Notes under the pieces: generated by a model
Told to the model about the DNA's origin: nothing
Databases searched by the model: none
The model's input: the letters and a program-made list of their open reading frames with translations, nothing else
In this document: piece by piece, positions 26,710 to 35,096 of the stretch
How positions within the stretch are numbered: the stretch's first letter is position 1
Layout: every line of letters begins with the position of its first letter
Program-made: the position numbers and the translations under genes
Assembly (NCBI RefSeq): GCF_023221775.1
Contig: NZ_JAKUDS010000004.1
Location: forward strand, 62,001 to 126,000
Reading direction: 5' to 3'
DNA length: 64,000 bases
Source of the DNA: Enterococcus cecorum
GTDB taxonomy: Bacteria; Bacillota; Bacilli; Lactobacillales; Enterococcaceae

Positions 26710-26790
26710 CCCTTTAAAAAGTACTCTAACTAATAGAATAGTAGAAATACCTTAAAAAAGCAATTGACTCTGTAAATTTTTTGTCTGAAG

Positions 26791-26819
26791 TTTTGTTCAA
26801 TAAAAAGTTGTGCTATAAT
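26791..26819 (+). promoter_or_regulatory. Promoter of the tatD-rnmV-rsmA operon
   Basis: TTTTGT (or TTGTTC at 26793), about 17 bp spacer, TATAAT (26814-26819). Confidence 0.6.
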
Positions 26820-26855
26820 GAAGCCGTTGTGAAACCAATGAAAGGAACAAGAAAA

Positions 26856-27638
26856 ATGAAGATATTTGATACACATACTCATTTAAACGCAGAACAATTT
26901 ATCAATGATATTCCGGAAACGATTAATAGAGCACATGAATTGGGGATTAGTGAAATGGCCGTGGTTGGCTTTGATACGCCGACAATTGAAAAGTCTTTAG
27001 AATTGAGTCAAGTGTATCCTGAAATCTATAGCATTATCGGTTGGCACCCAACAGAAGCCGGTAGCTATACCAAAGAAATCGAAGAAAACTTACAAAGATT
27101 ATTGACGCGTGAAAAGGTTGTGGCCCTGGGCGAAATAGGTTTGGATTACTATTGGATGGAAGACCCAAAAGAAGTCCAAGAAAAAGTATTTCGTCGCCAA
27201 ATTGCCATTGCCAGAGAACATCACTTACCGATTAGTGTTCATACTAGAGAAGCTTTAGAAGATACCTATCGCATTTTAAAAGATGAAAAAATACATCAAG
27301 TCGGTGGGATTATGCACAGCTTTAGTGGCGATGCAGATTGGGCTGAAAGGTTTTTGGATTTAGGTATGAAACTTTCATTTAGTGGCGTCGTAACGTTTAA
27401 GAAAGCTGTAGATGTTCAAGAAGCGGCTAAAATCGTCCCATTAGAGCGCTTTTTAGTTGAAACAGATGCCCCATATCTTGCGCCAGTCCCTTATCGCGGC
27501 AAACGCAATGAGCCTGGATATACCCGTTATGTAGTAGAAAAAATCGCAGAATTAAAAGAATTACCAGCAGAGGAAATTGCCAAGGCTAGTCGTGAAAATG
27601 CTTTTCGCTTATTTAACTTAGGTGAAGGAAATGACTGA
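26856..27638 (+). CDS. tatD: TatD-family metal-dependent deoxyribonuclease
   Basis: Amidohydrolase-fold nuclease of 260 residues; family members (TatD/YabD) degrade DNA 3'-5' and act in repair. Metal ligands are visible in FDTHTHLN, GEIGLDYYW, SVHTREAL, GIMHSFSG and VETDAPYLAP. The ATG lies 15 bases after AAAGGAACA; a frame running 75 bases upstream is not used. It heads the operon tatD-rnmV-rsmA, the conserved Firmicutes order, and overlaps rnmV by eight bases. Confidence 0.92.
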   Translation: MKIFDTHTHLNAEQFINDIPETINRAHELGISEMAVVGFDTPTIEKSLELSQVYPEIYSIIGWHPTEAGSYTKEIEENLQRLLTREKVVALGEIGLDYYWMEDPKEVQEKVFRRQIAIAREHHLPISVHTREALEDTYRILKDEKIHQVGGIMHSFSGDADWAERFLDLGMKLSFSGVVTFKKAVDVQEAAKIVPLERFLVETDAPYLAPVPYRGKRNEPGYTRYVVEKIAELKELPAEEIAKASRENAFRLFNLGEGND

Positions 27639-28203
27639 GAAAATCAAAATTCAAGAAGTGGTCGTTGTAGAAGGTAAAGACGATACAAGAAGATTACGTG
27701 AATTTTTTGAAGTGGACACCATTGAAACAGTTGGTTCAGCCATTAGTGAGCAAACTCTAGCACAAATTAAAAAAATGCAAGAATTGCGTGGCGTGATTGT
27801 ACTAACTGACCCAGATTTTTCAGGAGAGCAAATTAGAAAGAAAATTATGCAAGTGGTTCCTGATTGTAAGCATGCCTTTATTACCAAAGATCAAGGAAAA
27901 AGTCGGCATGCAAATGAAAGTCTAGGCGTCGAACATGCTAGTCAAGCTAGCTTGTTGCATGCACTAAAAAAGGTAATGACACCACAAAATCAAGTAGTTT
28001 CGCAAATTTCTCAGGAAGTCTTACTAGAATTAGGATTACTGGGGGGAAGTCGAGCAAAATTTTTACGTCAACAAATAGGTGAACGGTTAAACATTGGTTA
28101 TACGAATGGCAAGCAGCTGGCCAAACGCTTAGCCATGTTCGCCATAGATGAAGCAACTTTAAGGCAAACGATAAAGAAAGTCGAGGAAGAGTGTGAAAAA
28201 TAG
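27631..28203 (+). CDS. rnmV: Ribonuclease M5
   Basis: Processes 5S rRNA precursor by double-strand cleavage. The 190-residue protein has an N-terminal TOPRIM domain with [14 protein letters not shown] (catalytic Glu) and [13 protein letters not shown] (DxD), then a C-terminal part with [20 protein letters not shown], where binding to L18-decorated 5S rRNA takes place in relatives. Start ATG 27631 follows GGTGAAGGAA and overlaps the tatD stop. It overlaps rsmA by 11 bases. No 5S gene is in this window. Confidence 0.93.
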   Translation: MTEKIKIQEVVVVEGKDDTRRLREFFEVDTIETVGSAISEQTLAQIKKMQELRGVIVLTDPDFSGEQIRKKIMQVVPDCKHAFITKDQGKSRHANESLGVEHASQASLLHALKKVMTPQNQVVSQISQEVLLELGLLGGSRAKFLRQQIGERLNIGYTNGKQLAKRLAMFAIDEATLRQTIKKVEEECEK

Positions 28204-29071
28204 AGAAATAGCAAATCCAAGTCATACAAGAGAAATATTAGAACGTCATGGCTTTACCTTTAAAAAAAGTTTGGGCCAAAATTTTTTAACAGAACCAAAT
28301 ATCCTGCGAAAAATCGTTCAAACTGCAAAAATTGATTCTCAAGTTAATGTCATTGAAGTCGGCCCGGGGATTGGTGCATTAACCGAACATCTTGCCCAGA
28401 ATGCGCATCAAGTTTTAGCATTTGAGATTGATGATCGTTTAATTCCAGTATTGGCGGATACTCTGTCAGATTATGACAATGTTACAGTGGTTCATCAAGA
28501 TGTCTTGAAGGCTGATTTGTTGAAAGTGACCCAAGAAGTTTTTCGAGAAGATTTACCCATTAAAGTGGTGGCCAACTTACCTTATTACATTACGACACCA
28601 ATTATGATGCATTTTTTAGAATCGGCTTTACAAGTTGATGAAATGGTTGTCATGATGCAAAAAGAAGTGGCGGATCGAATCAGTGCTAAACCAGGAAGTA
28701 AAGCCTATGGTTCGTTAAGCATTGCTGTTCAATATTATATGCAAGCACAATTAGCATTTATCGTACCCAAAACAGTTTTTGTTCCTCAACCAAATGTCGA
28801 TTCAGCTATTTTGAAACTCACTCGTCTGAATCAACCGGCTGTGCAAGTAGACGATGAAAAAGCCTTTTTTAGACTCACAAAAGCAGCTTTTCAGTTACGA
28901 CGCAAAACATTATGGAATAATTTATTGCATTCATATGGGAAAGATGAAGCTACCAAAGATTGGTTAACACGTTCATTAGCGCTTGCCGGCATTGATCCTA
29001 AACGACGAGGAGAAACGCTTACTTTACAAGAGTTTGCTGATTTGAGCAATGCAATGGGAAATTTAAAATAA
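28193..29071 (+). CDS. rsmA: 16S rRNA dimethyladenosine methyltransferase
   Basis: Dimethylates two adjacent adenines in helix 45 of 16S rRNA during late 30S assembly, using S-adenosylmethionine. The 292 residues contain [12 protein letters not shown], the SAM loop [13 protein letters not shown], the acidic strand [10 protein letters not shown], and the catalytic motif [10 protein letters not shown]. The start is GTG inside the end of rnmV. Loss in other bacteria gives kasugamycin resistance. It ends the tatD-rnmV-rsmA operon before a clear terminator. Confidence 0.96.
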   Translation: MKNREIANPSHTREILERHGFTFKKSLGQNFLTEPNILRKIVQTAKIDSQVNVIEVGPGIGALTEHLAQNAHQVLAFEIDDRLIPVLADTLSDYDNVTVVHQDVLKADLLKVTQEVFREDLPIKVVANLPYYITTPIMMHFLESALQVDEMVVMMQKEVADRISAKPGSKAYGSLSIAVQYYMQAQLAFIVPKTVFVPQPNVDSAILKLTRLNQPAVQVDDEKAFFRLTKAAFQLRRKTLWNNLLHSYGKDEATKDWLTRSLALAGIDPKRRGETLTLQEFADLSNAMGNLK

Positions 29072-29081
29072 TTATGATAGT

Positions 29082-29134
29082 CATCTATGAGTAGAAATGC
29101 TTTATTCATTGTTCTGCTCATAGATGTTTTTTGT
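29082..29134 (+). terminator. Terminator after rsmA
   Basis: CATCTATGAG pairs with CTCATAGATG, with AGA/TCT inside, followed by T6. Confidence 0.8.
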
Positions 29135-29286
29135 GTAATATTATCTTGTTCATAAAAATGACTGAAGTGAGATTGAACGTGTGTTTTGAGAAGTAAATTT
29201 TGATTTTTTTATAACTTTTTATAAATTTTATGAATGTTTTAATAAATTGTATTTAGTTATCATTTCAATTTTTTTGGATAAAATCA

Positions 29287-29315
29287 TTGGTTAAAAAATA
29301 AAAATATAGTATAAT
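29287..29315 (+). promoter_or_regulatory. Promoter of the C-rich RNA candidate
   Basis: TTGGTT (29287-29292), 17 bp spacer, TATAAT (29310-29315). Confidence 0.6.
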
Positions 29316-29321
29316 ACAAGT

Positions 29322-29474
29322 GTAGATAACCTACAAGTGTGGAGGAATTTTGTTTAAGATTTACGTTGATGATAAAACGAATATATTGAGCCCCTTCCCA
29401 TTCCCCAATGACTCCGTGTATTCGTTTTTCATTCCTCCATTATAGAGGCGCTTTGCTAAGGGCCTTATTTTTTT
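29322..29474 (+). ncRNA. Candidate C-rich regulatory RNA
   Basis: About 153 bases between a good promoter and a weak hairpin with T8. GGAGGAAT (29341) pairs with ATTCCTCC (29431); inside, AAAACGAATA pairs with TATTCGTTTT and exposes a loop with CCCCTTCCCATTCCCC (29391-29406). Such C-rich loops in Gram-positive RNAs pair with ribosome binding sites. There is no plausible coding frame. A 6S RNA is the main alternative, though the bulge is one-sided. Not assigned to a named family. Confidence 0.5.
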
Positions 29475-29489
29475 GCACTTTTTAATGTC

Positions 29490-29518
29490 TTGACAATGAT
29501 GATTAGATGGATTATAGT
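29490..29518 (+). promoter_or_regulatory. Promoter of the first ECF S component gene
   Basis: TTGACA (29490-29495), 17 bp spacer, TATAGT (29513-29518). Confidence 0.75.
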
Positions 29519-29534
29519 TAGGACAACTTATTTT

Positions 29535-29544
29535 TGTCATGACA
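29535..29544. promoter_or_regulatory. Palindrome just downstream of a vitamin transporter promoter
   Basis: TGTCATGACA is a perfect 10 bp palindrome about ten bases after the predicted transcription start, placed like a repressor operator. The regulator is unknown; a vitamin-sensing repressor would fit. Confidence 0.35.
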
Positions 29545-29606
29545 TAAATGATGTTAAATGAAGGTTGTCAGTCATGCAGCCTAAATCAAAAGGAGTAAAT
29601 GAAAAA

Positions 29607-30182
29607 ATGAAAATTCAGTCAGTCAAAAATTTAACCGTTGCTGCTTTACTTATTGCACTAGGAATTTTGATTCCGATGGTGATGCCCAAAATTGTAATTG
29701 GTCCCGCTTCTTATACGCTTGGAAGCCATGTCCCAGCCATGATCGCGATGTTTTTCTCTCCATTGATGGCTATCTGTGTAGCATTAGGAACTGCGATTGG
29801 CTTTTTCTTAACTTTACCACCAATCATTGGTTTACGAGCGTTATCCCATTTAGTGTTTGTTACAGTAGGAGCATTCTATCTTCAAAAAAATCCTCAACTC
29901 ATTCAACATCCATTGAAATTACAAGTCTTTAATTTTGTTTTAGCAGTGATTCATGCTAGCTTTGAAGTGGTCGTGGTCTTTGCTTTTGCCTATTTTGGAA
30001 ATGTAGCCAATACAACCTTTGATCGTCATTATTTGATTTTCTTATTTGGAATGATAGGTTTGGGTGTTTTGATTCATAGTATGATTGATTTTAATATTGC
30101 CTATATTGTTGCTAGAGCCATCCAAAAGCAAGCAAACATCCCTGTCTTTACTTTAGCTATGAAAAAGACGAATGTTCATTAG
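29607..30182 (+). CDS. ECF transporter S component, substrate unassigned
   Basis: A 191-residue membrane protein with about six helices and the alanine-rich first helix typical of S components (KIQSVKNLTVAALLIALGI). The motif SHVPAMIAMFFSPLMA and LRALSHLVFV are notable. No ATPase or EcfT gene is adjacent, so it likely shares a general EcfA1A2T module encoded elsewhere. Vitamin import, for example niacin-like compounds, is possible; I cannot assign it. I choose the ATG following AAAGGAGTAAATGAAAAA; the longer frame has a TTG start. Controlled by its own promoter with an adjacent palindrome. Confidence 0.75.
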   Translation: MKIQSVKNLTVAALLIALGILIPMVMPKIVIGPASYTLGSHVPAMIAMFFSPLMAICVALGTAIGFFLTLPPIIGLRALSHLVFVTVGAFYLQKNPQLIQHPLKLQVFNFVLAVIHASFEVVVVFAFAYFGNVANTTFDRHYLIFLFGMIGLGVLIHSMIDFNIAYIVARAIQKQANIPVFTLAMKKTNVH

Positions 30183-30250
30183 TAAAAAACGAATGATAAG
30201 AAATTATTTTTAGAAAACATTTGAAATTTTAACAATATTTTCAGAAAGTG

Positions 30251-30259
30251 TGGTATGAT
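30251..30259 (+). promoter_or_regulatory. Extended -10 promoter of folT
   Basis: TGGTATGAT (TG-n-TATGAT) is an extended -10 element; no clear -35 box. The start near 30266 would include the whole riboswitch. Confidence 0.45.
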
Positions 30260-30307
30260 TTGCGTAAGGTTCTGAGGTTTCTAACCAAGCAGCTTCACAA
30301 CCTTTTA

Positions 30308-30407
30308 TTACAGAGTAGGGGTTAGAGCGTTAAGTGCTTTGGGGATGGGATGTCGCCTCATTGACGAAGAATTTTTATTCGCGGTTCTAATTTCGCATTC
30401 GCTGCAA
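30308..30407 (+). promoter_or_regulatory. Tetrahydrofolate (THF) riboswitch upstream of folT
   Basis: The sequence follows the THF aptamer: AGAGTAG, GCGTTAAGTG, GATGGGATGTCG, GACGAAGAA and GCGGT in order. Helices are visible: TTACAG/CTGCAA closes the domain, GGTTAGA/TCTAATT forms P2, and GAAT/ATTC caps P4. Just after it, GCTGCAA can pair instead with TTGTAGC (30401-30417) before the ribosome site AAGGAG, a likely switching hairpin acting on translation. Folate-loaded RNA would lower folate uptake. Confidence 0.88.
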
Positions 30408-30439
30408 TTTTTGTAGCAACTCATTAAGGAGATGCACAC

Positions 30440-30964
30440 ATGAAAACAAACAAAATTTCAACTCGATCAATAGCATTGTTGGCAGTACTAGTAGCTATTC
30501 AAATTGTTTTAAGCCGTCAATTTGCTATTGAAACGCAATTGGTGAAGTTCTCTTTTGCGTTTGTCGCTACATTTTTAATGGGCCTTTTTCTTGGTCCTTG
30601 GTTAGCGGGGATTGGTGGGGTCTTAGCGGACGTTATCGGTATGAGCTTACTCGCAAAAAGTCCATTTTTTATTGGCTTTACTTTGAGTGCTTTTTTAGGA
30701 GGAGTCGTTTATGGCCTATACTTCTATAACAAGGAAGTAACGTTAAAACGTTGTATAGCTTGTGTTTTGACGAATACAGTCTTGTTTACTCTGATATTAA
30801 CGCCTATTTGGTTATCTATCATGTATAATATTCCGTTAAATAGTTGGGCAATTTGGTCTGTTCGTCTAATGAAACTAGTGATTACCATTCCGCTAGAGGT
30901 GGCAACGTTATACATCGTAGGTAAAGCTCTACCTATGGCACAATTAAAACGAAAATTAACATAA
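30440..30964 (+). CDS. folT: Folate ECF transporter S component
   Basis: A 174-residue, six-helix membrane protein that captures folates for an ECF importer. The N-terminal STRSIALLAVLVAIQIVLSR and the block FAFVATFLMGLFLGPW match FolT proteins, and the THF riboswitch in its leader independently supports folate as substrate. No ATPase or EcfT gene lies beside it, so it should use a shared module. The ATG follows AAGGAGATGCACAC. A clear terminator ends the unit. Confidence 0.9.
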   Translation: MKTNKISTRSIALLAVLVAIQIVLSRQFAIETQLVKFSFAFVATFLMGLFLGPWLAGIGGVLADVIGMSLLAKSPFFIGFTLSAFLGGVVYGLYFYNKEVTLKRCIACVLTNTVLFTLILTPIWLSIMYNIPLNSWAIWSVRLMKLVITIPLEVATLYIVGKALPMAQLKRKLT

Positions 30965-30969
30965 ATAAA

Positions 30970-31019
30970 AGCAACCTAGCAAGAGATACATCCCACTTTT
31001 GCTAGGTTATTTGTATATT
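30970..31019 (+). terminator. Terminator after folT
   Basis: AACCTAGCAA pairs with TTGCTAGGTT around an 18-base loop; followed by a T-rich stretch. Confidence 0.75.
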
Positions 31020-31020
31020 T

Positions 31021-31194
31021 TTATGTTCTCAATGAGTCAATGTGCATAATAGCATATGGCTGGCTGCGCTTTTTCAGTGCTTTTTTATCAGCTTGAGATA
31101 GAAGGAAAAAATCAAAAATAATTCGTTGAAAACCTTTTTCACGCATGGATTGATAGATGGCTAGCTCTGATGAATTGTCGTATGGTATGTAAAC
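31021..31194 (-). pseudogene. Remnant of a coding sequence, family unknown
   Basis: Between folT and the ABC exporter the minus strand holds 57 open codons from stop to stop with protein-like composition (IYQSMREKGFQRIIFDF, then KALKKRSQPYAIMHIDS) but no start codon or ribosome site at the 5' end. It looks like the surviving C-terminal piece of a deleted gene. An internal ATG would give 41 residues. I do not recognise the parent protein. Confidence 0.4.
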
Positions 31195-31215
31195 TTAGAG
31201 CTTAACAAACTAAAC

Positions 31216-31258
31216 GAAAAACCTTTTGCCAATAGTGGATTTTCTATAGGCAAAAGGT
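31216..31258 (-). terminator. Terminator of the ABC exporter operon
   Basis: ACCTTTTGCC and GGCAAAAGGT are perfect inverted repeats; on the minus strand five T follow. Confidence 0.85.
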
Positions 31259-31266
31259 AAATTTTA

Positions 31267-33024
31267 TTATTCGCTCGTTTGTGTAAATTGTGCGTGATAG
31301 AGTTTGGCATAATAGCCATTTTGTTTGAGCAATTGATGATGGGTCCCCATTTCTACAATATGACCATGATCCATAACCAGAATTTGGTCTGCCGCTTGGA
31401 TGGTAGAAAGGCGATGGGCGATTACGAAACTAGTTTTCCCTTTCATCATTGCTAAGAAGGCATCTTGAATTTTTCTTTCTGTTAAAGCATCGACTGAACT
31501 AGTAGCTTCATCTAAAATGAGCATTGGTGGATTTGAAATCATGGTGCGGGCAATCGTTAATAATTGTCGTTGACCATCAGAAATTTTTAAATTCTTTTCA
31601 CCTAGTTGTGTATCTAATTTTTGTGGTAATCGTGCTACAAAATCATACATATAGGATTTTTTCAATGCTTCATAAATTTCTTCATCACTTGCATCTGGTC
31701 GTCCATAAGCGAGGTTCTCACGTAAAGTACTATCAAAAATCCAAGTATCTTGTAGTACCATGCCAAAGTTCTTTCTAAGTTGATCACGACTGACATTAGC
31801 AATATCAACGCCATCAATTAGTATTTTTCCAGCATTCACTTCATAAAATCGCATTAATAAGTTAACCAAAGTCGATTTTCCAGCACCAGTTTTTCCAACG
31901 ATAGCAATGGTTTGTCCTGGTTTAGCAGTGAAATTAAAGTTTTCAATCAAAGGCTGAGTGGGTACATAACTAAAATGAACATGATCAAAGACCACTTCAC
32001 CTTTTACTTTTGGCAATTCTTGGGTAATCTTTTCATGAATCGGTTTTTGTGCTAATAAATCAATTGTGCGTTCCATTCCCGCCATTGCACTTTGAATTTG
32101 CGTCGTTAATCCTGTTAACTCAATGAATGGTTTGGAAAATTGACTAGAATATATCGTAAAGCTAGAGACGGTTCCGATACTGACGAGTTCTGGATGTTTA
32201 ATAGCTAGAATCCCACCGACACACCCAACGGCCACATAGGCTAGATGGTCAACAAAGCGTGATAGTGGATTAGCAATCGCAGAGGAGAATTGGGCGTTTT
32301 TACCCTTTACATATAGTATTTGGTTCATTTCCTCAAATTTCTGTTGATTAATAGTTTCGTGTTGAAAAGCTTTGACGATTTTTTGATTGCCAACCATTTC
32401 CGTAATAAAGCTTGACATATCACCAAGAATACTTTGTTGGGCGACGAAATTTTTTTGGGATAATTTGGCAACGCCCCAGCTACTCATTACGATAATCGGG
32501 GTGGCAATTAATACAACCAAAGTTAGCCAAATGTTTAAATAAAACATCATCCCTAGTGAAATCACGACAATGGTCCCCCCAGAGAATACCTGCGTATAGA
32601 TGGCTTGAATGGCTGCAGAGATATTATCCATATCATTTGTAAAGCGACTCATGATGTTTCCGTGGGGCGTGCGATCATAGTAACTAACAGGCAGTTGATT
32701 CAAATGTTTAAAGGCGTCTTTGCGTAAATTTGCCACACTTAAATAGGCCACGCGATTGCCAATACGTTGGATGAAATATTGACCCAAAACATTAACGACC
32801 ACTAATAAGATAAAATAGCCAATAGCACGATACATTAGCTGGAATTCTACTTTCCCAGCAGCTTGCATCAAATCAATAATCTGTCCAATTGCATAGGTTA
32901 GCAGTACACTAGCAATTCCACTAATCATTCCTAACAGTAAGGCGCACCAATTTTGCAGATGAAATTGTCGTAAGTAAGGCATAAAAGCTGTGATGGATTG
33001 GGTCTTCATTTTACGCTGTCTCAT
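31267..33024 (-). CDS. ABC exporter half-transporter, catalytic-site subunit
   Basis: Second half of a heterodimeric type IV ABC exporter (EfrB/LmrD-like), 585 residues: six membrane helices in the first ~330, then an ATPase with Walker A GKTGAGKST, signature ISDGQRQ (non-canonical, D for G) and Walker B MLILDEATSS with the catalytic Glu. Start ATG 33024 follows AGGAGG, which is itself inside the end of the upstream gene (14 bp overlap); a frame beginning seven codons earlier is less likely. Related pumps expel drugs and dyes; the natural cargo is unknown. Confidence 0.9.
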   Translation of the reverse strand: MRQRKMKTQSITAFMPYLRQFHLQNWCALLLGMISGIASVLLTYAIGQIIDLMQAAGKVEFQLMYRAIGYFILLVVVNVLGQYFIQRIGNRVAYLSVANLRKDAFKHLNQLPVSYYDRTPHGNIMSRFTNDMDNISAAIQAIYTQVFSGGTIVVISLGMMFYLNIWLTLVVLIATPIIVMSSWGVAKLSQKNFVAQQSILGDMSSFITEMVGNQKIVKAFQHETINQQKFEEMNQILYVKGKNAQFSSAIANPLSRFVDHLAYVAVGCVGGILAIKHPELVSIGTVSSFTIYSSQFSKPFIELTGLTTQIQSAMAGMERTIDLLAQKPIHEKITQELPKVKGEVVFDHVHFSYVPTQPLIENFNFTAKPGQTIAIVGKTGAGKSTLVNLLMRFYEVNAGKILIDGVDIANVSRDQLRKNFGMVLQDTWIFDSTLRENLAYGRPDASDEEIYEALKKSYMYDFVARLPQKLDTQLGEKNLKISDGQRQLLTIARTMISNPPMLILDEATSSVDALTERKIQDAFLAMMKGKTSFVIAHRLSTIQAADQILVMDHGHIVEMGTHHQLLKQNGYYAKLYHAQFTQTSE

Positions 33025-34735
33025 ACGTTTCCTCCTGTTGGGCATGATAAATTTCTTGATAAGTTGGACAATTGGCTAATAAGTTTTCATGTGAATCACA
33101 GCCAACTAAAGAACCATTATCCAAAACAAGGATTTGCTTGGCTTCTTGGATAGAACGAATTCTTTGTGAAATAATAATTGTCGTACAATCAAGTTTTCGC
33201 AAGGCTTGTCTTAAGTTTAAATCTGTTTGATAATCTAGCGCGCTTAAAGAATCATCCAGTATGAGGATAGGCCGCTGAGTAATAATCGCTCGAGCAATGG
33301 TTAATCGTTGTTTTTGGCCCCCTGAAAAATTCTTTCCCCCTTCAAAAATCGGGGTATCTAGTCTCTCTGGTAGGTTTTCTACAAATTCTTTTGCTTGGGC
33401 AATTTCTAGGGCACGCCAACAATCTTCATCTGTGGCCTCCACTTTTCCCCATTGCAGATTTTCACGTATGGTCCCGCTAAAAAGGACGCTTGTTTGGGGG
33501 ACTAGGGCGATTTGTTCACGTAATAAATGTTTATCTAGTTTTCGGATATCTTGACCGAAGTAACGAATACTGCCACTAGCAATTTCATAAAAACGTGGTA
33601 AGAGCGAAATCAAACTCGTTTTTCCACTCCCGGTCGCACCGATAATGCCGATGGTATCGCCTTTATTGATTTGAAAATTAAGGTTCTTTAAAGCAAGTCC
33701 GTAGTGTTCACCATAACGAAAATTTACTTGATGAAAGGAAAAAATAGGCTGTTGATTGGACTCAGGAAAAGCAGTGGTTACTGTTTCTTCTACATAAGGT
33801 ACATCTAAAACTTCATTGATACGTTTAGCTGAAGCATGTGCCCGAGTATATAGTATGACTAAATTTGCGACAATAATTAAGGCCAGTAACATCTGGTTCA
33901 TATAATTGACCAAAGCCAAAACTTCCCCAGCTTGTAAATGTCCAAGATTTACTTTCTGACCTCCAATTAAAAAGATGCCGACAATACCAAAATTCATAAC
34001 CAAGGTGGTTGCTGGGGATAATAGTGCAGATAGTTGTGTAACACGTAAATAGGCATTGGATAATTCATCTACACCTTGATTGAATTGATGGATTTCATCG
34101 TTTGTTCGTACAAAAGCGCGAATAACACGAATCCCACTTAGATTTTGGTCAACGGCTTGATTGAGTTGATCTAATTTTTCCTGTACTTTTTGATACATTG
34201 GAAAGGAACGAGTCATAATGAAATATAATAGTAGACAAAAAATAGGTAGGACGGCTAAAAAGATAAGTCCTGCTTGAAAATCAATACTAAAAGCCATAAT
34301 GACTGCTCCAATGCTTAAAAAAGGAGCACGAGAGACTAAGCGAATTAACATAGCTAAGGCCCATTGAATCTGCGTGATATCATTGGTTAGACGTGTAATC
34401 AAGCTTTCTGTCCCAAATTGGTTCAGCTCTTGATGGCTAAGTGTGTTGATTTTTTTCATCATTACGTTTCTAAGTTCGGTACCTAAGCCTTGAGAAGCTA
34501 CAGAAGCATAGTACTGACAAATGATGGCAAAGACAAACCCGATAATCGAAATGAGAATCATCTCAAAGGTTGCTTGCCAAATCATAGAAATGTTTTGCTT
34601 GCTAATTCCTTGGTCGACAAGTTTTGCCATAAATAAAGGAAGTAATAATTCAAAAACCGCTTCTAGAAATTTAAAAATGGGCCCTAAAATGACTTCTTTT
34701 TTATAATTACGGGCATAGCGGAATAAACGAAACAT
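33011..34735 (-). CDS. ABC exporter half-transporter, degenerate-site subunit
   Basis: First half of the heterodimeric exporter (EfrA/LmrC-like), 574 residues: six membrane helices, then an ATPase with Walker A GATGSGKTS, canonical signature FSGGQKQRLT and Walker B ILILDDSLS, in which the catalytic Glu is Asp. Combined with the unusual ISDGQ signature of its partner, this makes one degenerate and one functional ATP site, the usual arrangement in heterodimeric exporters. The ATG follows GGAGGAATTCC; a frame starting 14 codons earlier is not used. Multidrug efflux is a reasonable inference. Confidence 0.9.
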   Translation of the reverse strand: MFRLFRYARNYKKEVILGPIFKFLEAVFELLLPLFMAKLVDQGISKQNISMIWQATFEMILISIIGFVFAIICQYYASVASQGLGTELRNVMMKKINTLSHQELNQFGTESLITRLTNDITQIQWALAMLIRLVSRAPFLSIGAVIMAFSIDFQAGLIFLAVLPIFCLLLYFIMTRSFPMYQKVQEKLDQLNQAVDQNLSGIRVIRAFVRTNDEIHQFNQGVDELSNAYLRVTQLSALLSPATTLVMNFGIVGIFLIGGQKVNLGHLQAGEVLALVNYMNQMLLALIIVANLVILYTRAHASAKRINEVLDVPYVEETVTTAFPESNQQPIFSFHQVNFRYGEHYGLALKNLNFQINKGDTIGIIGATGSGKTSLISLLPRFYEIASGSIRYFGQDIRKLDKHLLREQIALVPQTSVLFSGTIRENLQWGKVEATDEDCWRALEIAQAKEFVENLPERLDTPIFEGGKNFSGGQKQRLTIARAIITQRPILILDDSLSALDYQTDLNLRQALRKLDCTTIIISQRIRSIQEAKQILVLDNGSLVGCDSHENLLANCPTYQEIYHAQQEETYETA

Positions 34736-35096
34736 GGAATTCCTCCAATCAATATAGGGATAAATTTGAAAAGACATTCTTTTTACGTATATTATTGTAC
34801 CTTAATTCAACGAGAAAACAACAAAACAATGAAAATTTCAAGAAAACACAAAAAAGTTGAACAAACGATAGAAAGTTTTATCAAAGTTTTTTAAAAGTTT
34901 TATTACGAGTTTGTTACAGAGAAAAAGAAGAAAATTAAAGATGTGACCCACTTTTCTTTAAAATTTTTTAAAAAAAAGGGAGTTAAACCCCACTTTATCG
35001 GAATTCTTGTAACAAAATGTAAAGTATTTGCAACACATTTTGCCACTTTGTTTTGTATAATGAGAAAGTCAAAAAGTAAGAAAGGTGTTGAAATGT
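34736..35096. other. AT-rich gene-free stretch with a WalR-like site
   Basis: Divergent region between the exporter operon and the 3D-domain gene. I see a TATAAT box at 35056-35061 and TGTAAC-AAAA-TGTAAA at 35008-35023, close to the WalR repeat TGTWAH-N5-TGTWAH but one base short in spacing. Long A/T runs fill the rest; no gene seen. Confidence 0.35.

Noticed and set aside
29322-29474. Assignment of this RNA as 6S RNA
   Set aside because: A closing helix and bulge exist, but the bulge is one-sided, the RNA is short and the C-rich loop is atypical; left unassigned.
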